Source of the DNA: Microbacterium sp. LWH11-1.2
Lineage (GTDB): Bacteria; Actinomycetota; Actinomycetes; Actinomycetales; Microbacteriaceae
Assembly: GCF_038397745.1 (NCBI RefSeq)
Contig: NZ_CP151636.1
Location: 1,984,001 to 2,048,000 of the forward strand
DNA length: 64,000 bases
Reading direction: 5' to 3'
Below, piece by piece: positions 51,919 through 61,107 of this stretch (position 1 is the stretch's first letter; every line of letters begins with the position of its first letter). The notes below the pieces were generated by a model. That model was not told where the DNA came from and did not search any database. It saw nothing but the letters and a program-made list of their open reading frames with translations. A program made the translations under genes and the position numbers.

Positions 51919-52269
51919 GTGGCGAGACTACTGATCGTCGGGGGCTTCCTGGCCGCCGTGTTCTGGGTGTTCAGCATCGTCGACTGCGCTGTGCAGCCGG
52001 CGACGCGGCACCGTGGTGTGCCCAAGGCCGCCTGGATCGCCATCGTGGTGCTGATCCCCGTCATCGGCGGCATCCTCTGGTTCACGATCGGCCGCCGTCG
52101 CGCGAACGATCAGGGCCAGCGTCGTGTGCTCGCACCCGACGACGACCCCACGTTCCTCCAGAGCATCGGCAAGACCGAGCAGGATGCCCGCATCAAGCGC
52201 CTCGAAGAGGAGCTCGCCCGCCTCGACGAGGAGACCGACGAGCCTCCCGCCGCGGATCCGCGCCCGTGA
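51919..52269 (+). CDS. PLDc_N domain membrane protein
   Basis: 116 residues starting at GTG 51919, 6 nt after TACACT (51907-51912). Two helices (about 4-22 and 34-55) carry the phospholipase D nuclease N-terminal domain motif, WVFSIVDCAVQPATRHRGVPKAAWIAIVVLIPVIGGILWF. There is no phospholipase catalytic HKD motif. The C-terminal half is charged and helical (KTEQDARIKRLEEELARLDEE). The stop overlaps menD by 4 nt. Function unknown. Confidence 0.85.
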   Translation: MARLLIVGGFLAAVFWVFSIVDCAVQPATRHRGVPKAAWIAIVVLIPVIGGILWFTIGRRRANDQGQRRVLAPDDDPTFLQSIGKTEQDARIKRLEEELARLDEETDEPPAADPRP

Positions 52270-53933
52270 CCTCATCGCCGGCGACCGATGCTGCGGCATC
52301 GCTGCTCGCCGATCTCGTCGCGCACGGCGTGCGCGACGTCGTGCTCTCGCCGGGTTCCCGGTCGCAGGCGCTCGCGCTCGCGGCGGTGCGCGTCGCCGAC
52401 GAGGGGCTCCTGCGGGTGCACGTGCGCATCGACGAGCGCGTGGCCGGATTCACCGCGCTCGGAATCAGTCGTGAGACCGGCGTGCCCGTGGCTGTGCTGT
52501 GCACGTCGGGCACGGCCGTCGCCAATCTGCTCCCGGCGACGATGGAAGCCTTCCACTCCGGGGTGCCACTGCTGCTGCTGACGGCCGACCGCCCGCCCGA
52601 GCTCCGGGGCGTCGGGGCGAATCAGGCGACCCGGCAGGATGGACTCTTCCAGCGTTGGGTGCGCGACCAGATCGACGCGCCCGTCCCCGGCGACGGTGAC
52701 TGGTCGGGCCTTGCCGCACGCGCGGTCGCGGCGGCGATGGGCGGCTCGGACTCCCCGCCCGGTCTCCCCGGTGTCGCCGGACCCGTGCATCTGAACCTGC
52801 CGTCCCGCGAGCCGCTCTCCGGGCTGCCACCGGAGCTCTCGATCGTCTCCGGCGACGCCCCTCGCCCCATCCCCGCCGAGTCCTTCGTGCTCGAGCGCGG
52901 ACCTCGCACCGTGGTCGTCGCGGGCGCCGACGCGGGAGCCGCCGCCGAGGAGATCGCGCACGCCGGCAGCTGGCCCCTGATCGCCGAGATCGTCAGCGGA
53001 TCCCGCTTCGGCCGCCAGCTCGTCCACGGCTACCGGGCGCTCCTGCGGCGCGACGACCTCGGCGGCCGCATCGAGCGGGTGGTCGTCCTGGGCCATCCGA
53101 CGCTGAGCCGCGAGGTGACCGCGCTCCTGTCGCGGGACGGCGTCGACGTCGTCGCCGTGCGCCGGGGTGGCGAGGAGCTCAACCTCAACGGCCGCACTCT
53201 CGCCGTCGGTGCCGTCGCCGTCGCGGACGGCGACGCCGACCGCGCCTGGCTCGGAGAATGGCTCGCGGCCTCCGCGGCCGAAGTCGTCGACCTGAGCGAG
53301 CATGCCCCGGATCCCGAGGGACTCGCCTCGAAGGACTTCGCCGCCCGCCGCGAGGCCGTGAAGGCCGAGCTCGACGCCGTCCGCCGTCCTCTCGACCGGG
53401 AGCTCCTCGTCGACGCCGTGTGGCGGGCGACATGGCCGCACGATCGGCTGATGTTCGGGTCGTCGCGGCTCGTGCGCGTCGCAGACGCGGTGCTCGCCGG
53501 CAAGAAGGTCCCGGTGCACGCCAACCGCGGGCTGGCCGGCATCGACGGCACGATCGCCACCGCCACGGGCATCGCCCTCGCCAGTCAGGCCGCCGGCGCC
53601 CCGGGGATCACCCGCGTGCTGCTCGGCGACCTCGCCTTCCTGCACGATGTCGGCGCGCTGCTGCTCCCTCCCGACGAGACCGAACCCCGGCTGCAGGTGA
53701 TCGTGGGCAACGACGGCGGCGGCACGATCTTCGATGCGCTCGAGGTCGCGGCATCCGCCCGTCCGAACGATCTCGACCGGGCCTTCTACACGCCGCACAC
53801 CGTGCGGCTCGAGCACCTCGCACTCGCCTACGGCTGGGAGTACCAGCGGGTGACGACGCGCACTGCGCTCGACCAGGCGCTCACCTCGCCACGCGGCGGT
53901 CGTCAGATCATCGAGGTCCCGCTGGCCCGCTGA
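52266..53933 (+). CDS. menD: SEPHCHC synthase (menaquinone biosynthesis)
   Basis: 555 residues, GTG start overlapping the previous stop. A thiamine-diphosphate enzyme: catalytic Glu in RIDERVAGFTALG near residue 60, VLCTSGTAVANLLPA, PVHLNLPSREPL and the ThDP-Mg motif GDLAFLHDVGALL to VGNDGGGTIF near 455-490. It condenses isochorismate with 2-oxoglutarate, the second step of the o-succinylbenzoate route. The enzyme that makes its substrate is encoded by menF at 54840. Confidence 0.93.
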   Translation: MTSSPATDAAASLLADLVAHGVRDVVLSPGSRSQALALAAVRVADEGLLRVHVRIDERVAGFTALGISRETGVPVAVLCTSGTAVANLLPATMEAFHSGVPLLLLTADRPPELRGVGANQATRQDGLFQRWVRDQIDAPVPGDGDWSGLAARAVAAAMGGSDSPPGLPGVAGPVHLNLPSREPLSGLPPELSIVSGDAPRPIPAESFVLERGPRTVVVAGADAGAAAEEIAHAGSWPLIAEIVSGSRFGRQLVHGYRALLRRDDLGGRIERVVVLGHPTLSREVTALLSRDGVDVVAVRRGGEELNLNGRTLAVGAVAVADGDADRAWLGEWLAASAAEVVDLSEHAPDPEGLASKDFAARREAVKAELDAVRRPLDRELLVDAVWRATWPHDRLMFGSSRLVRVADAVLAGKKVPVHANRGLAGIDGTIATATGIALASQAAGAPGITRVLLGDLAFLHDVGALLLPPDETEPRLQVIVGNDGGGTIFDALEVAASARPNDLDRAFYTPHTVRLEHLALAYGWEYQRVTTRTALDQALTSPRGGRQIIEVPLAR

Positions 53934-53949
53934 CTGGCAGGATGTGCGT

Positions 53950-54792
53950 ATGAACGCGCACACCTGGACGAACCTGCTGCGAGTCGGCGACGGTTTCCGC
54001 CTCGCTGACGTGGATCCCGACAGCAAGCCCGGCTACGACGAGGGCAAGGCGCAGGGGGCGAAGGATCTCGCCGCCGGGCTCGTGCGACTCAACGACCTGC
54101 AGGAGAGGCTCTTCGCCGAGAGCCGGGTCGGCACAGCCCAGGACTCCGTGCTCCTGGTGCTGCAGGCCATGGACTCGGCCGGCAAGGGCGGGATCGTGCG
54201 GCACGTCGTCGGCGGCGTCGACCCGCAGGGCGTCTCGCTCGCGGCCTTCAAGGCGCCGACGGCCGAGGAGCGTACGCACGACTTCCTCTGGCGCATCGAG
54301 AAGCGCCTGCCGGAACCCGGATTCATCGGCGTCTTCGACCGGTCCCACTACGAGGACGTGCTGATCGGACGCGTGCGCCAGCTCGCGGACGGGCCCGAGA
54401 TCGAGCGCCGCTACGCCGCGATCAACGAGTTCGAGGCACGGGTCGCAGCGTCCGGCACCCGCATCGTCAAGGTCATGCTGCACATCTCTCCCGAGGAGCA
54501 GAAGGCCCGGCTGATGGAGCGCCTCGAACGACCGGACAAGCACTGGAAGTACAACCCGGGCGATGTGGACGAGCGACTGCTGTGGCCGAAGTACATGGAG
54601 GCCTACCAGACCGTTTTCGACCGCACGTCCACCGAGGCCGCACCCTGGTACGTCGTTCCGGCGAACTCCAAGTGGTTCGCGCGTCTGGCTGTGCAGGAGC
54701 TGCTGCTCGCGGCTCTCGAGGACATCGATCCGCAATGGCCGAGGGCCGACTTCGACGTCGAGGCGGAGAAGAAGCGTCTCGCCGCGAGCTGA
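53950..54792 (+). CDS. ppk2: Polyphosphate kinase 2 family protein
   Basis: 280 residues, a one-domain PPK2. Walker A is LQAMDSAGKGG (about 72-82), Walker B FDRSHYEDVLIGRV (about 130-143), with the lid lysine/arginine-rich segment RPDKHWKYNPGDVDER. It uses polyphosphate to phosphorylate nucleotides, or the reverse. ATG 53950 is 6 nt after CAGGAT and was preferred to GTG 53944. Which PPK2 class (NMP or NDP) cannot be said with certainty. It sits between menD and the convergent menF. Confidence 0.9.
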   Translation: MNAHTWTNLLRVGDGFRLADVDPDSKPGYDEGKAQGAKDLAAGLVRLNDLQERLFAESRVGTAQDSVLLVLQAMDSAGKGGIVRHVVGGVDPQGVSLAAFKAPTAEERTHDFLWRIEKRLPEPGFIGVFDRSHYEDVLIGRVRQLADGPEIERRYAAINEFEARVAASGTRIVKVMLHISPEEQKARLMERLERPDKHWKYNPGDVDERLLWPKYMEAYQTVFDRTSTEAAPWYVVPANSKWFARLAVQELLLAALEDIDPQWPRADFDVEAEKKRLAAS

Positions 54793-54797
54793 CCCCT

Positions 54798-54838
54798 ACC
54801 GGTCGTTGAGCGAGGAGCGCAGCGACGAGACGAAACGC
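54798..54838. repeat. REP-like intergenic element (GGTCGTTGAGCGAGGAGCGC type)
   Basis: CGGTCGTTGAGCGAGGAGCG followed by CAGCGACGAGACGAAACG fills the short gap between the convergent ppk2 and menF genes. Elements of this kind (cgttgagcgag...cgagacgaaacg) are common between Microbacteriaceae genes, and its ends can pair partly (CGTTGAGCG/CG...GAAACG). It may act as a shared terminator. Confidence 0.6.
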
Positions 54839-54839
54839 G

Positions 54840-56090
54840 TCAGGCGAGGGCGTCGACCAGCGGGCGGAACTTGACCCTGGTCTCGAGCAGCTCCGACTCC
54901 GGGTCGGAACCGGCGACGATGCCCGCGCCCGCATAGGCGATCACCCGGATGTCGTCGGCGGCCGCGGTGAACTGCGCGCAGCGCAGCGCGATGCCCCACT
55001 CGCCGTTGCCCGCAGCATCCACCCACCCCACCGGCCCCGCATAGCGGCCGCGGTCGAAGGGCTCGAGGTCGCGGATCGCGGCGATCGCGGCCGCCGTCGG
55101 CGTCCCGGCGACCGCCGCGGTCGGATGCAGCGCCCGCACGAGATCGAGCGCCGACTCGCCGTTTCCGAGCTCGCCCTCGACGTCGGTCGCCAGGTGGAAC
55201 AGATTCGGCAGCTTGAGCAGGAACGGCTGCTCGCTCGCAGCGAGCGCCCGTGTGTGCGGGCGGAGCGAGGCGAGCACGCTCTGCACGGCGTACTGATGCT
55301 CGTCGAGATCCTTCGTGCTCGAGGCGAGATGAGCGGATGCCGCGGTGTCGGCATCCGCGTCGGCCCCGCGCCCGATCGTGCCGGCGAGGACCCGGGCCGT
55401 GACGGTGCCGTTCTGCACGGTCACCAGCGTCTCGGGGCTCGCGCCGATCAGCCCGTCGACCGCGAACGCCCAGGTGTCGGGGTAGCCCGTCGACAGGGCG
55501 CGGACCAGGCGGCGCAGATCGGAGCCGGCCGGGATGCTGCCGGTGAGGTCTCGGGCCAGCACGACCTTGCTCAGCTCGCCGCCGGCGATGCGCGCGAGCG
55601 CGGCGCGGACGGAGTCCTGGTAGCCCTGCGGGCTCTGCGCACCGGGGCCGACAGTGCCCGCCCAGTGGGGTCCGTACGGGTGGGTGGCGAACTCCTCGTC
55701 GGGATCCGATGCTCCGGCGACGCGGATGCGGGTCTCCCAGAACCGGTCGCCGTGGCGACCGAGCACCTTCGTGGGCACCACGAGCACGCTGTCGGCGGCC
55801 GACTCCTCGTCGAAGGCGAAGGCGCCGAAGGCCACCAGCCCCGTGCCGGGGAGGCCGACGGCGTCATCGATCTCCGCCTGGGCGGCCATGCCGCGCCAGA
55901 ACGTGGCGAGGGCTGCGCTGCGCGGCTCGTCTCCGGCGGGCGGGCGGATCGCGGCGAGGGGCTCGCCGACCGACACGATGCCATCGCCGCGGCGCAGCCA
56001 GGCGAGCGGGCGGGCGGGATCCGCGTAGGCCAGGAGGTCCTCGACCGGGTCGATCTCGCGGGTCTCCACGACCAGGTGGGTGGTGTGCAC
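54840..56090 (-). CDS. menF: Isochorismate synthase
   Basis: 416 residues, GTG start at 56090, 6 nt from TAGGCT (56102-56097). The chorismate-utilising fold has its signatures: KVVLARDLTG, PETLVTVQNGTVTARVLAGTIGRG, the ALHPTAAVAGTP motif and GPVGWVDAAGNGEWGIALRCAQ near the C-terminus, with Mg-binding glutamates in the last third. It converts chorismate to isochorismate, the first committed step for MenD. It could in principle serve siderophore synthesis (EntC/DhbC), but the neighbouring men genes favour menaquinone. Confidence 0.92.
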   Translation of the reverse strand: MHTTHLVVETREIDPVEDLLAYADPARPLAWLRRGDGIVSVGEPLAAIRPPAGDEPRSAALATFWRGMAAQAEIDDAVGLPGTGLVAFGAFAFDEESAADSVLVVPTKVLGRHGDRFWETRIRVAGASDPDEEFATHPYGPHWAGTVGPGAQSPQGYQDSVRAALARIAGGELSKVVLARDLTGSIPAGSDLRRLVRALSTGYPDTWAFAVDGLIGASPETLVTVQNGTVTARVLAGTIGRGADADADTAASAHLASSTKDLDEHQYAVQSVLASLRPHTRALAASEQPFLLKLPNLFHLATDVEGELGNGESALDLVRALHPTAAVAGTPTAAAIAAIRDLEPFDRGRYAGPVGWVDAAGNGEWGIALRCAQFTAAADDIRVIAYAGAGIVAGSDPESELLETRVKFRPLVDALA

Positions 56091-56145
56091 GTCTCCAGCC
56101 TATGCCGCGCGGATGACCGGAACCGCGCCATCGTAGGGTGGGCGC

Positions 56146-56709
56146 ATGAGCGATGCACGTCCTGCCACAGGTGCCGAGATGATCTTCCAGTGGCGCAAGT
56201 GGGACGGCGCGCCGCACTGGCGCCACGAGTGCGTGTACCTCGGCTCAGACGAGTGGGGCGACTGGATCGGGCAGCCGGTCGGGTGGAGCAGCGCCCGTCC
56301 CGGCGCGCAGTTCGTCGCCGCCGGCCCGAACGTCACGCTCGTGCCGCGGCAGACCGACTTCGCGCTCACGGTCAACCGCGATCACCCGAACGGCATGCGC
56401 ATCTACATCGACCTCGGATGGGATGTCCGGTGGTCGGCGGAGCCGCTTCTCGCGACCGGCATCGACATGGACCTCGATGTCGTGCGCGTCGAGGGCGAGC
56501 GTGGCACCTGGGTCGACGATCGCGACGAGTGGGCGGAGCACAGCCTGCAGTACGGGTACCCGGCGGAGATCATGACACGGCTCGAGGCGCTCGCGCTCGA
56601 TCTCGAAGAGCGGGTCCGCGCGCAGATCGCGCCGTTCGACGATGCCACCGCCGATGCCTGGCTCGATCGCCTCGAAGCCCTGGACCTCGCGCCTAGACTG
56701 AACGCGTGA
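56146..56709 (+). CDS. DUF402 domain-containing protein
   Basis: 187 residues. The DUF402 fold shows in YIDLGWDVRWSAEP, DMDLDVVRVEGERGTWVDDRDEWAEHSLQYGYPAEI, with Asp and Glu arranged as in FAU-1/nucleoside-phosphate hydrolases of this superfamily that bind divalent metal. The biological role here is unknown. ATG 56146 is 6 nt after TAGGGT (56134-56139). The stop overlaps the menG start by 4 nt. Confidence 0.85.
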   Translation: MSDARPATGAEMIFQWRKWDGAPHWRHECVYLGSDEWGDWIGQPVGWSSARPGAQFVAAGPNVTLVPRQTDFALTVNRDHPNGMRIYIDLGWDVRWSAEPLLATGIDMDLDVVRVEGERGTWVDDRDEWAEHSLQYGYPAEIMTRLEALALDLEERVRAQIAPFDDATADAWLDRLEALDLAPRLNA

Positions 56710-57425
56710 CCCCGAACGAGAAGAACCGCGCCGATCTCGGCAAGGACCCCGCCCGCGTCAGCGGCATGTTCGACCAGGTCGCCGCCGGCTACGACCGCAC
56801 CAACACGGCGATGACCTTCGGCAACGACGCGCTCTGGCGCGCGGCGACGACGAGGGCCGTGGCGCCGAAGCCGGGGGAGCGCATCCTCGACCTCGGGGCG
56901 GGCACCGCATCGTCGTCGGCATCCCTCGCCCGCAGCGGCGCAGAGGTGGTCGCCGCCGACTTCTCACCGGGGATGCTGGCCGAGGGACAGCGCCGACACG
57001 GCGCGATGCGCAACCTCTCCTTCGTCCAGGCCGACGCGACCGACCTTCCCTTCGCGGATGCCGAGTTCGACGCGGTCACGATGTCGTACGCCCTGCGCAA
57101 CGTCAGCGATCCGAAGAAGGCGCTCCGCGAGCTGCTCCGCGTGACGAAGCCGGGAGGCCGCCTCGTCATCAACGAGTTCTCCACGCCTCCGGGCAAGCTC
57201 TTCCGCGGCGCCTACCGGTTCTACAACGACCAGGTGCTGCCCCGGGTCGCCCGTGTCGCGGGGACGAACGGCGACGCCTACGACTACCTCAACGAGTCGA
57301 TCCGGGAGTGGCCCGACCAGAAGAAGCTCTCCGCCTGGATCCGCGAGGCGGGCTGGGCCGAGGTGGCCTATCGCAACCTCTCCTTCGGCATCGTGGCCCT
57401 CCACAGAGCGCGCAAGCCCGAGTGA
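56706..57425 (+). CDS. menG: Demethylmenaquinone methyltransferase
   Basis: 239 residues with a class I SAM-dependent fold: ILDLGAGTASSSASLARSGAEVVAADFSPGML (SAM loop, about 60-90) and the UbiE/MenG signatures MFDQVAAGYDRTNTAMTFG and VSDPKKALRELLRVTKPGGRLVINEFSTP. It adds the final methyl group in menaquinone synthesis. GTG 56706 overlaps the DUF402 stop, and it also has its own TAGACT box 6 nt upstream (56694-56699) inside the DUF402 gene, so it may be expressed both from an operon and as a leaderless mRNA. Confidence 0.93.
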   Translation: MTPNEKNRADLGKDPARVSGMFDQVAAGYDRTNTAMTFGNDALWRAATTRAVAPKPGERILDLGAGTASSSASLARSGAEVVAADFSPGMLAEGQRRHGAMRNLSFVQADATDLPFADAEFDAVTMSYALRNVSDPKKALRELLRVTKPGGRLVINEFSTPPGKLFRGAYRFYNDQVLPRVARVAGTNGDAYDYLNESIREWPDQKKLSAWIREAGWAEVAYRNLSFGIVALHRARKPE

Positions 57426-57472
57426 GAATCCCGGGCGCAATCCGCCGCACCCGACGAAGGTAGGCTGGGACC

Positions 57473-58534
57473 GTGACTTCGAGCCCCATCGCCCCGGGGT
57501 CGCGACTGGCGAGCCGTCTCGGCTTCAGCGATCGCGTCTTCATCGGCCCCGCCGCCCGCCGCGTCGCGCGCGCCATCGAAGACGGTCTGGAGCGCGTCGA
57601 GACCGGACTCGCCGAAGACGTGCGCGTCGCCGATCCGCTCGCCGACGCCGCCAGCCGCTATCTCTACGAGGCCGGTGGCAAGCGCATCCGTCCCGTGCTG
57701 ACCCTTCTCGCCGCGCAGCTCGGCGACGGCAACACCGACGAGGTGATCGACGTCGCCAAGGCGCTCGAGATCACGCATCTCGGCTCGCTGTACCACGACG
57801 ACGTCATGGACGGCGCCGATCGCCGCCGCGGGGTCCCCGCCGCGCATGCGGTCTGGGGCAACAGCATCGCGATCCTCACCGGCGACATCCTGTTCTCCCG
57901 CGCCAGCCAGCTCATGTCGCGACTGGGCGAGCGCGCCATCCGTCTCCAGGCCGACACGTTCGAACGACTCGTGCTCGGCCAGATGCACGAGACCATCGGC
58001 GCGCAGCCCGACGACGATCCGATCCAGTTCTACATCCAGGTGCTCGCCGACAAGACGGGTTCGCTGATCGCCGCCGCGACGCAGGGCGGTGTGATCTTCT
58101 CGAACGCTCCCGTGGAGTACGAAGAGCCGATGCGCGTCTACGGTGAGAAGATCGGCGTCGCTTTCCAGCTCATGGACGACGTGATCGACCTCTCGGCGAA
58201 GCCCGAGGACACCGGCAAGGTCCCGGGCACCGATCTGCGTGCCGGCGTGCCCACCATGCCGTACCTGCTGCTCAAGGCCGAGACGGACGCGACATCGATC
58301 GACCTCGGCGCGCGTATCGATGCCGGTGTGGCGCTCATCGCCGACGGCGCCGATCCGGCGATCCTCGACGGACCGCTCGACGAGCTGCGCGATCACGCCG
58401 TGACGACGAAGACCCTGGAACTCGCCCACGCCTGGACGCAGGACGCGATCGACGCGCTCGGACCGCTCCCGCGAGGCACGGTGCGTGAGGCGCTGACCCG
58501 ATTCGCAGAGACCCTCGCCGATCGCTCCAGCTGA
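57473..58534 (+). CDS. Trans-polyprenyl diphosphate synthase
   Basis: 353 residues. The two Asp-rich motifs DDVMDGADRRRG and DDVIDLSAKPEDTGK bind Mg and the diphosphates; GGKRIRPVL near 62-70 and KTGSLIAAATQGG are also typical. It elongates farnesyl or geranylgeranyl diphosphate with IPP to the long all-trans chain used by MenA. The chain length (C40-C50 or more is likely) cannot be read with certainty; residues before the first motif are bulky. GTG 57473 is 6 nt after TAGGCT (57461-57466). Confidence 0.9.
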   Translation: MTSSPIAPGSRLASRLGFSDRVFIGPAARRVARAIEDGLERVETGLAEDVRVADPLADAASRYLYEAGGKRIRPVLTLLAAQLGDGNTDEVIDVAKALEITHLGSLYHDDVMDGADRRRGVPAAHAVWGNSIAILTGDILFSRASQLMSRLGERAIRLQADTFERLVLGQMHETIGAQPDDDPIQFYIQVLADKTGSLIAAATQGGVIFSNAPVEYEEPMRVYGEKIGVAFQLMDDVIDLSAKPEDTGKVPGTDLRAGVPTMPYLLLKAETDATSIDLGARIDAGVALIADGADPAILDGPLDELRDHAVTTKTLELAHAWTQDAIDALGPLPRGTVREALTRFAETLADRSS

Positions 58535-58595
58535 ATCCGGCGATGCGACCCACGCGGTCGCACGACGGGCGCGACGGCACACGAAAGGACCTCCC

Positions 58596-59969
58596 ATGAC
58601 CAAGCTCAGACTGGCCATCGTCGGTGCGGGCCCCGCAGGCATCTACGCCGCGGACATCCTGCTGAAGGCCGAGCGCAAGTTCGACGTCTCCATCGACCTG
58701 TTCGAGCAGCTTCCGGCGCCCTACGGCCTCGTCCGCTACGGCGTCGCCCCCGATCACCCCCGCATCAAGGGCATCATCACGGCCCTCCGCGATGTGCTCG
58801 ACCGCGGCGACATCCGCCTGTTCGGGAACGTCCGCTTCGGCGAGGACATCACGCTCGAAGACCTCAAGCACCACTACAACGCCGTGATCTTCGCGACCGG
58901 CGCCATCAGGGACACGTCGATGGACATCCCCGGTGTCGACGCCGTCGCCTCCTACGGCGCCGCCGACTACGTCAGCTGGTTCGACGGCCACCCCGACGTG
59001 CCGCGCGAGTGGCCGCTGGATGCCGAATCGGTCGCCGTGATCGGCAACGGCAACGTGGCGCTCGACGTCGCGCGGATGCTGGCCAAGCATGCCGAGGATC
59101 TGCTCGTCACCGAGGTTCCGGCGAACGTCTACGAGGGCCTGCAGGCGAGCGCGGTCACCGACGTGCACGTGTTCGGGCGCCGCGGCCCCGCGCAGGTGAA
59201 GTTCACGCCGCTGGAGCTGCGCGAGCTCGGCGAGCTCCGCGACGTCGACATGGTCGTCTACGACGAGGACTTCGACTACGACGACGCCTCCAAGGAGGCG
59301 GTCGCCAGCAACAAGCAGGTCATGGTCATCGACCGCGTCCTGCAGTCGTGGCGCAAGCGCGACTCGGTGAACAACGCGGGCGGCACCGCATCGCGACGCC
59401 TGCACCTGCACTTCTGGGCGCGGCCCGTCGAGGTCCGCAAGGACGAGAGCGGCCGCGTCGCGGCGCTCGTGTACGAGCGCACCCAGCCGGACGGCGAGGG
59501 CGGCGCGGTCGGCACCGGTGAGCTGCGCGAGGTCCCGATCCAGGCGCTGTACCGCGCGATCGGCTACTTCGGCTCGCCGCTGCCCGGAGTGCCGTTCGAC
59601 AAGAAGCACGGCGTGATCCCGAACCGCGAGGGACAGGTGCTCGCGAAGGACTCGAACCAGCGGGTGCCCGGCATCTACGCGACGGGCTGGATCAAGCGCG
59701 GACCGGTCGGCCTGATCGGTCACACCAAGTCCGACGCCATGGAGACCGTCCGGCACATCATCAACGACCAGGGGTCGTGGTGGCAGCCGGAGGACCCCTC
59801 GGAGGAGTCGATCCCCGCTCTCCTGCAGGAGCGCGGCGTGAAGTGGACCGACCTCGAGGGATGGCACCGCCTGGACGAACACGAGATCGGTCTCGGCGCA
59901 CCGCACGAGCGCGCTCGCGTGAAGGTCGTCCCGCGCGACGAGATGGTGCGGGTCTCGCGCGGCGAGTAG
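58596..59969 (+). CDS. fprA: NADPH-ferredoxin reductase, FprA/adrenodoxin-reductase type
   Basis: 457 residues. The FAD-binding GxGxxG is VGAGPAGIYAA (about 9-19), followed by LFEQLPAPYGLVRYGVAPDHPRIKG, a hallmark of the adrenodoxin reductase class; the NADP site is VIGNGNVALDVARML (about 147-161). The C-terminal YATGWIKRGPVGLIGHTKSDA closes the FAD domain. It passes electrons from NADPH to ferredoxin for P450s or other enzymes. It has a normal RBS (AAAGGA), unlike its leaderless neighbours. Confidence 0.93.
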   Translation: MTKLRLAIVGAGPAGIYAADILLKAERKFDVSIDLFEQLPAPYGLVRYGVAPDHPRIKGIITALRDVLDRGDIRLFGNVRFGEDITLEDLKHHYNAVIFATGAIRDTSMDIPGVDAVASYGAADYVSWFDGHPDVPREWPLDAESVAVIGNGNVALDVARMLAKHAEDLLVTEVPANVYEGLQASAVTDVHVFGRRGPAQVKFTPLELRELGELRDVDMVVYDEDFDYDDASKEAVASNKQVMVIDRVLQSWRKRDSVNNAGGTASRRLHLHFWARPVEVRKDESGRVAALVYERTQPDGEGGAVGTGELREVPIQALYRAIGYFGSPLPGVPFDKKHGVIPNREGQVLAKDSNQRVPGIYATGWIKRGPVGLIGHTKSDAMETVRHIINDQGSWWQPEDPSEESIPALLQERGVKWTDLEGWHRLDEHEIGLGAPHERARVKVVPRDEMVRVSRGE

Positions 59970-60033
59970 CACCGTCATCCGATCGTTGCGAGCCGATCCC
60001 CTCGTGTCGGGGCTGTCCTCCTAGGCTGAGAGC

Positions 60034-61071
60034 ATGCGACGGCGACCTCTCCTCATCCTCGGCGCGGTGGCGCTGCTCCTCGTGTCGGGATGTGCACCGA
60101 CGCCGGAGCCCACTCCCACGGCATCCGTGGAGCCGTCGCCCAGCCCGACACCGACGCCGACCTCGGATCCGATCGTCGCGCCGACGCCCGCGTTCGACGT
60201 GACGTGCGACGACGTCGCGGCGGAGATGTCCGCTCTCGTCGGCGCGCCGGCGGGGGCGGTGGAGGAGACGCTCTCGCGCGTCTCGATGCCCAACTGGTAC
60301 CCCGGACCCGCGCTGTACGCGTTCCAGCGCGCCGGCGGCATCGCCTGCTCGACGGGAGACGACTCGCGCAGCTGGGAGGTCACGGTCGTTCCCCGGGCGC
60401 AGACCGTGATCACGGGTGCGGAGTCCCGCGGCGGATGGTGGGGCGAGGAGTCGCGCTGCGAAGACAACGGGATCTGCGTCTTCCAGGTGCTCGACGGAGA
60501 CGTGCTCGTCTCCGCTCAGATGATGGAGCCGGAGGTCGGCTCCGGCGATGCCGCGCGCATCGACGAGGGCCTTCGCCGCATCGCCGCCGCGGCCGTCGCG
60601 ACGAGCAAGGACGTCGAGCTCGCCCCCAGCGACATCGTCGGCGTGGAGTGCGCGCAGTTCCTGACCAAGGACGAACTCGCCGAGGAACTCGGCACAGAGG
60701 TGTTCCTCATCGACTCCTTCGGGGGCTGGGGCATCCCGTCGGAGATCTACCAGGCCGTCAACGGCTCGCGCATCTGCTACTACGCCTCCAGTGAGAGCGA
60801 GTACGAGTCGCAGGGATACCTGACGATCACCACGCTCCCCGGCGGCGCGTGGGCCTTCGAGCTGATCGAGGGCGGCACGGCCGTCGAGATCGAGGGAGCA
60901 GATGCCGCGCTCCGCGGCGTCGACGAGTTCGATCGCCCTGTCCTCGATGTGCGCGTAGGCTCCGACTGGATCCGCCTCACCACCTTCGAGGGCTCCGGGA
61001 TCTCCGACCTGACGCAGGTCGCCGAGCACGTCGTGCAGAACTTCACGGTCGGGCGTCCGGCGCCGCAGTAG
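60034..61071 (+). CDS. Lipoprotein of unknown function
   Basis: 345 residues. A lipoprotein signal with lipobox LLVSGC (Cys20) is followed by a Pro/Thr/Ser-rich linker (TPEPTPTASVEPSPSPTPTP) and two similar globular halves. Each half begins with a Cys (DVTCDDVAAEMSALVG, VGVECAQFLTKDELAEELG) and contains another Cys after a short beta stretch (GGIACSTGDD, SRICYYASS), so an internal duplication with two disulfides is likely. TAGGCT is 6 nt before the start (leaderless). No family recognised. Confidence 0.8.
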   Translation: MRRRPLLILGAVALLLVSGCAPTPEPTPTASVEPSPSPTPTPTSDPIVAPTPAFDVTCDDVAAEMSALVGAPAGAVEETLSRVSMPNWYPGPALYAFQRAGGIACSTGDDSRSWEVTVVPRAQTVITGAESRGGWWGEESRCEDNGICVFQVLDGDVLVSAQMMEPEVGSGDAARIDEGLRRIAAAAVATSKDVELAPSDIVGVECAQFLTKDELAEELGTEVFLIDSFGGWGIPSEIYQAVNGSRICYYASSESEYESQGYLTITTLPGGAWAFELIEGGTAVEIEGADAALRGVDEFDRPVLDVRVGSDWIRLTTFEGSGISDLTQVAEHVVQNFTVGRPAPQ

Positions 61072-61107
61072 CGTCCTCGGCTAGCCTGGCCGCAGGGGGT
61101 GGAGCGC

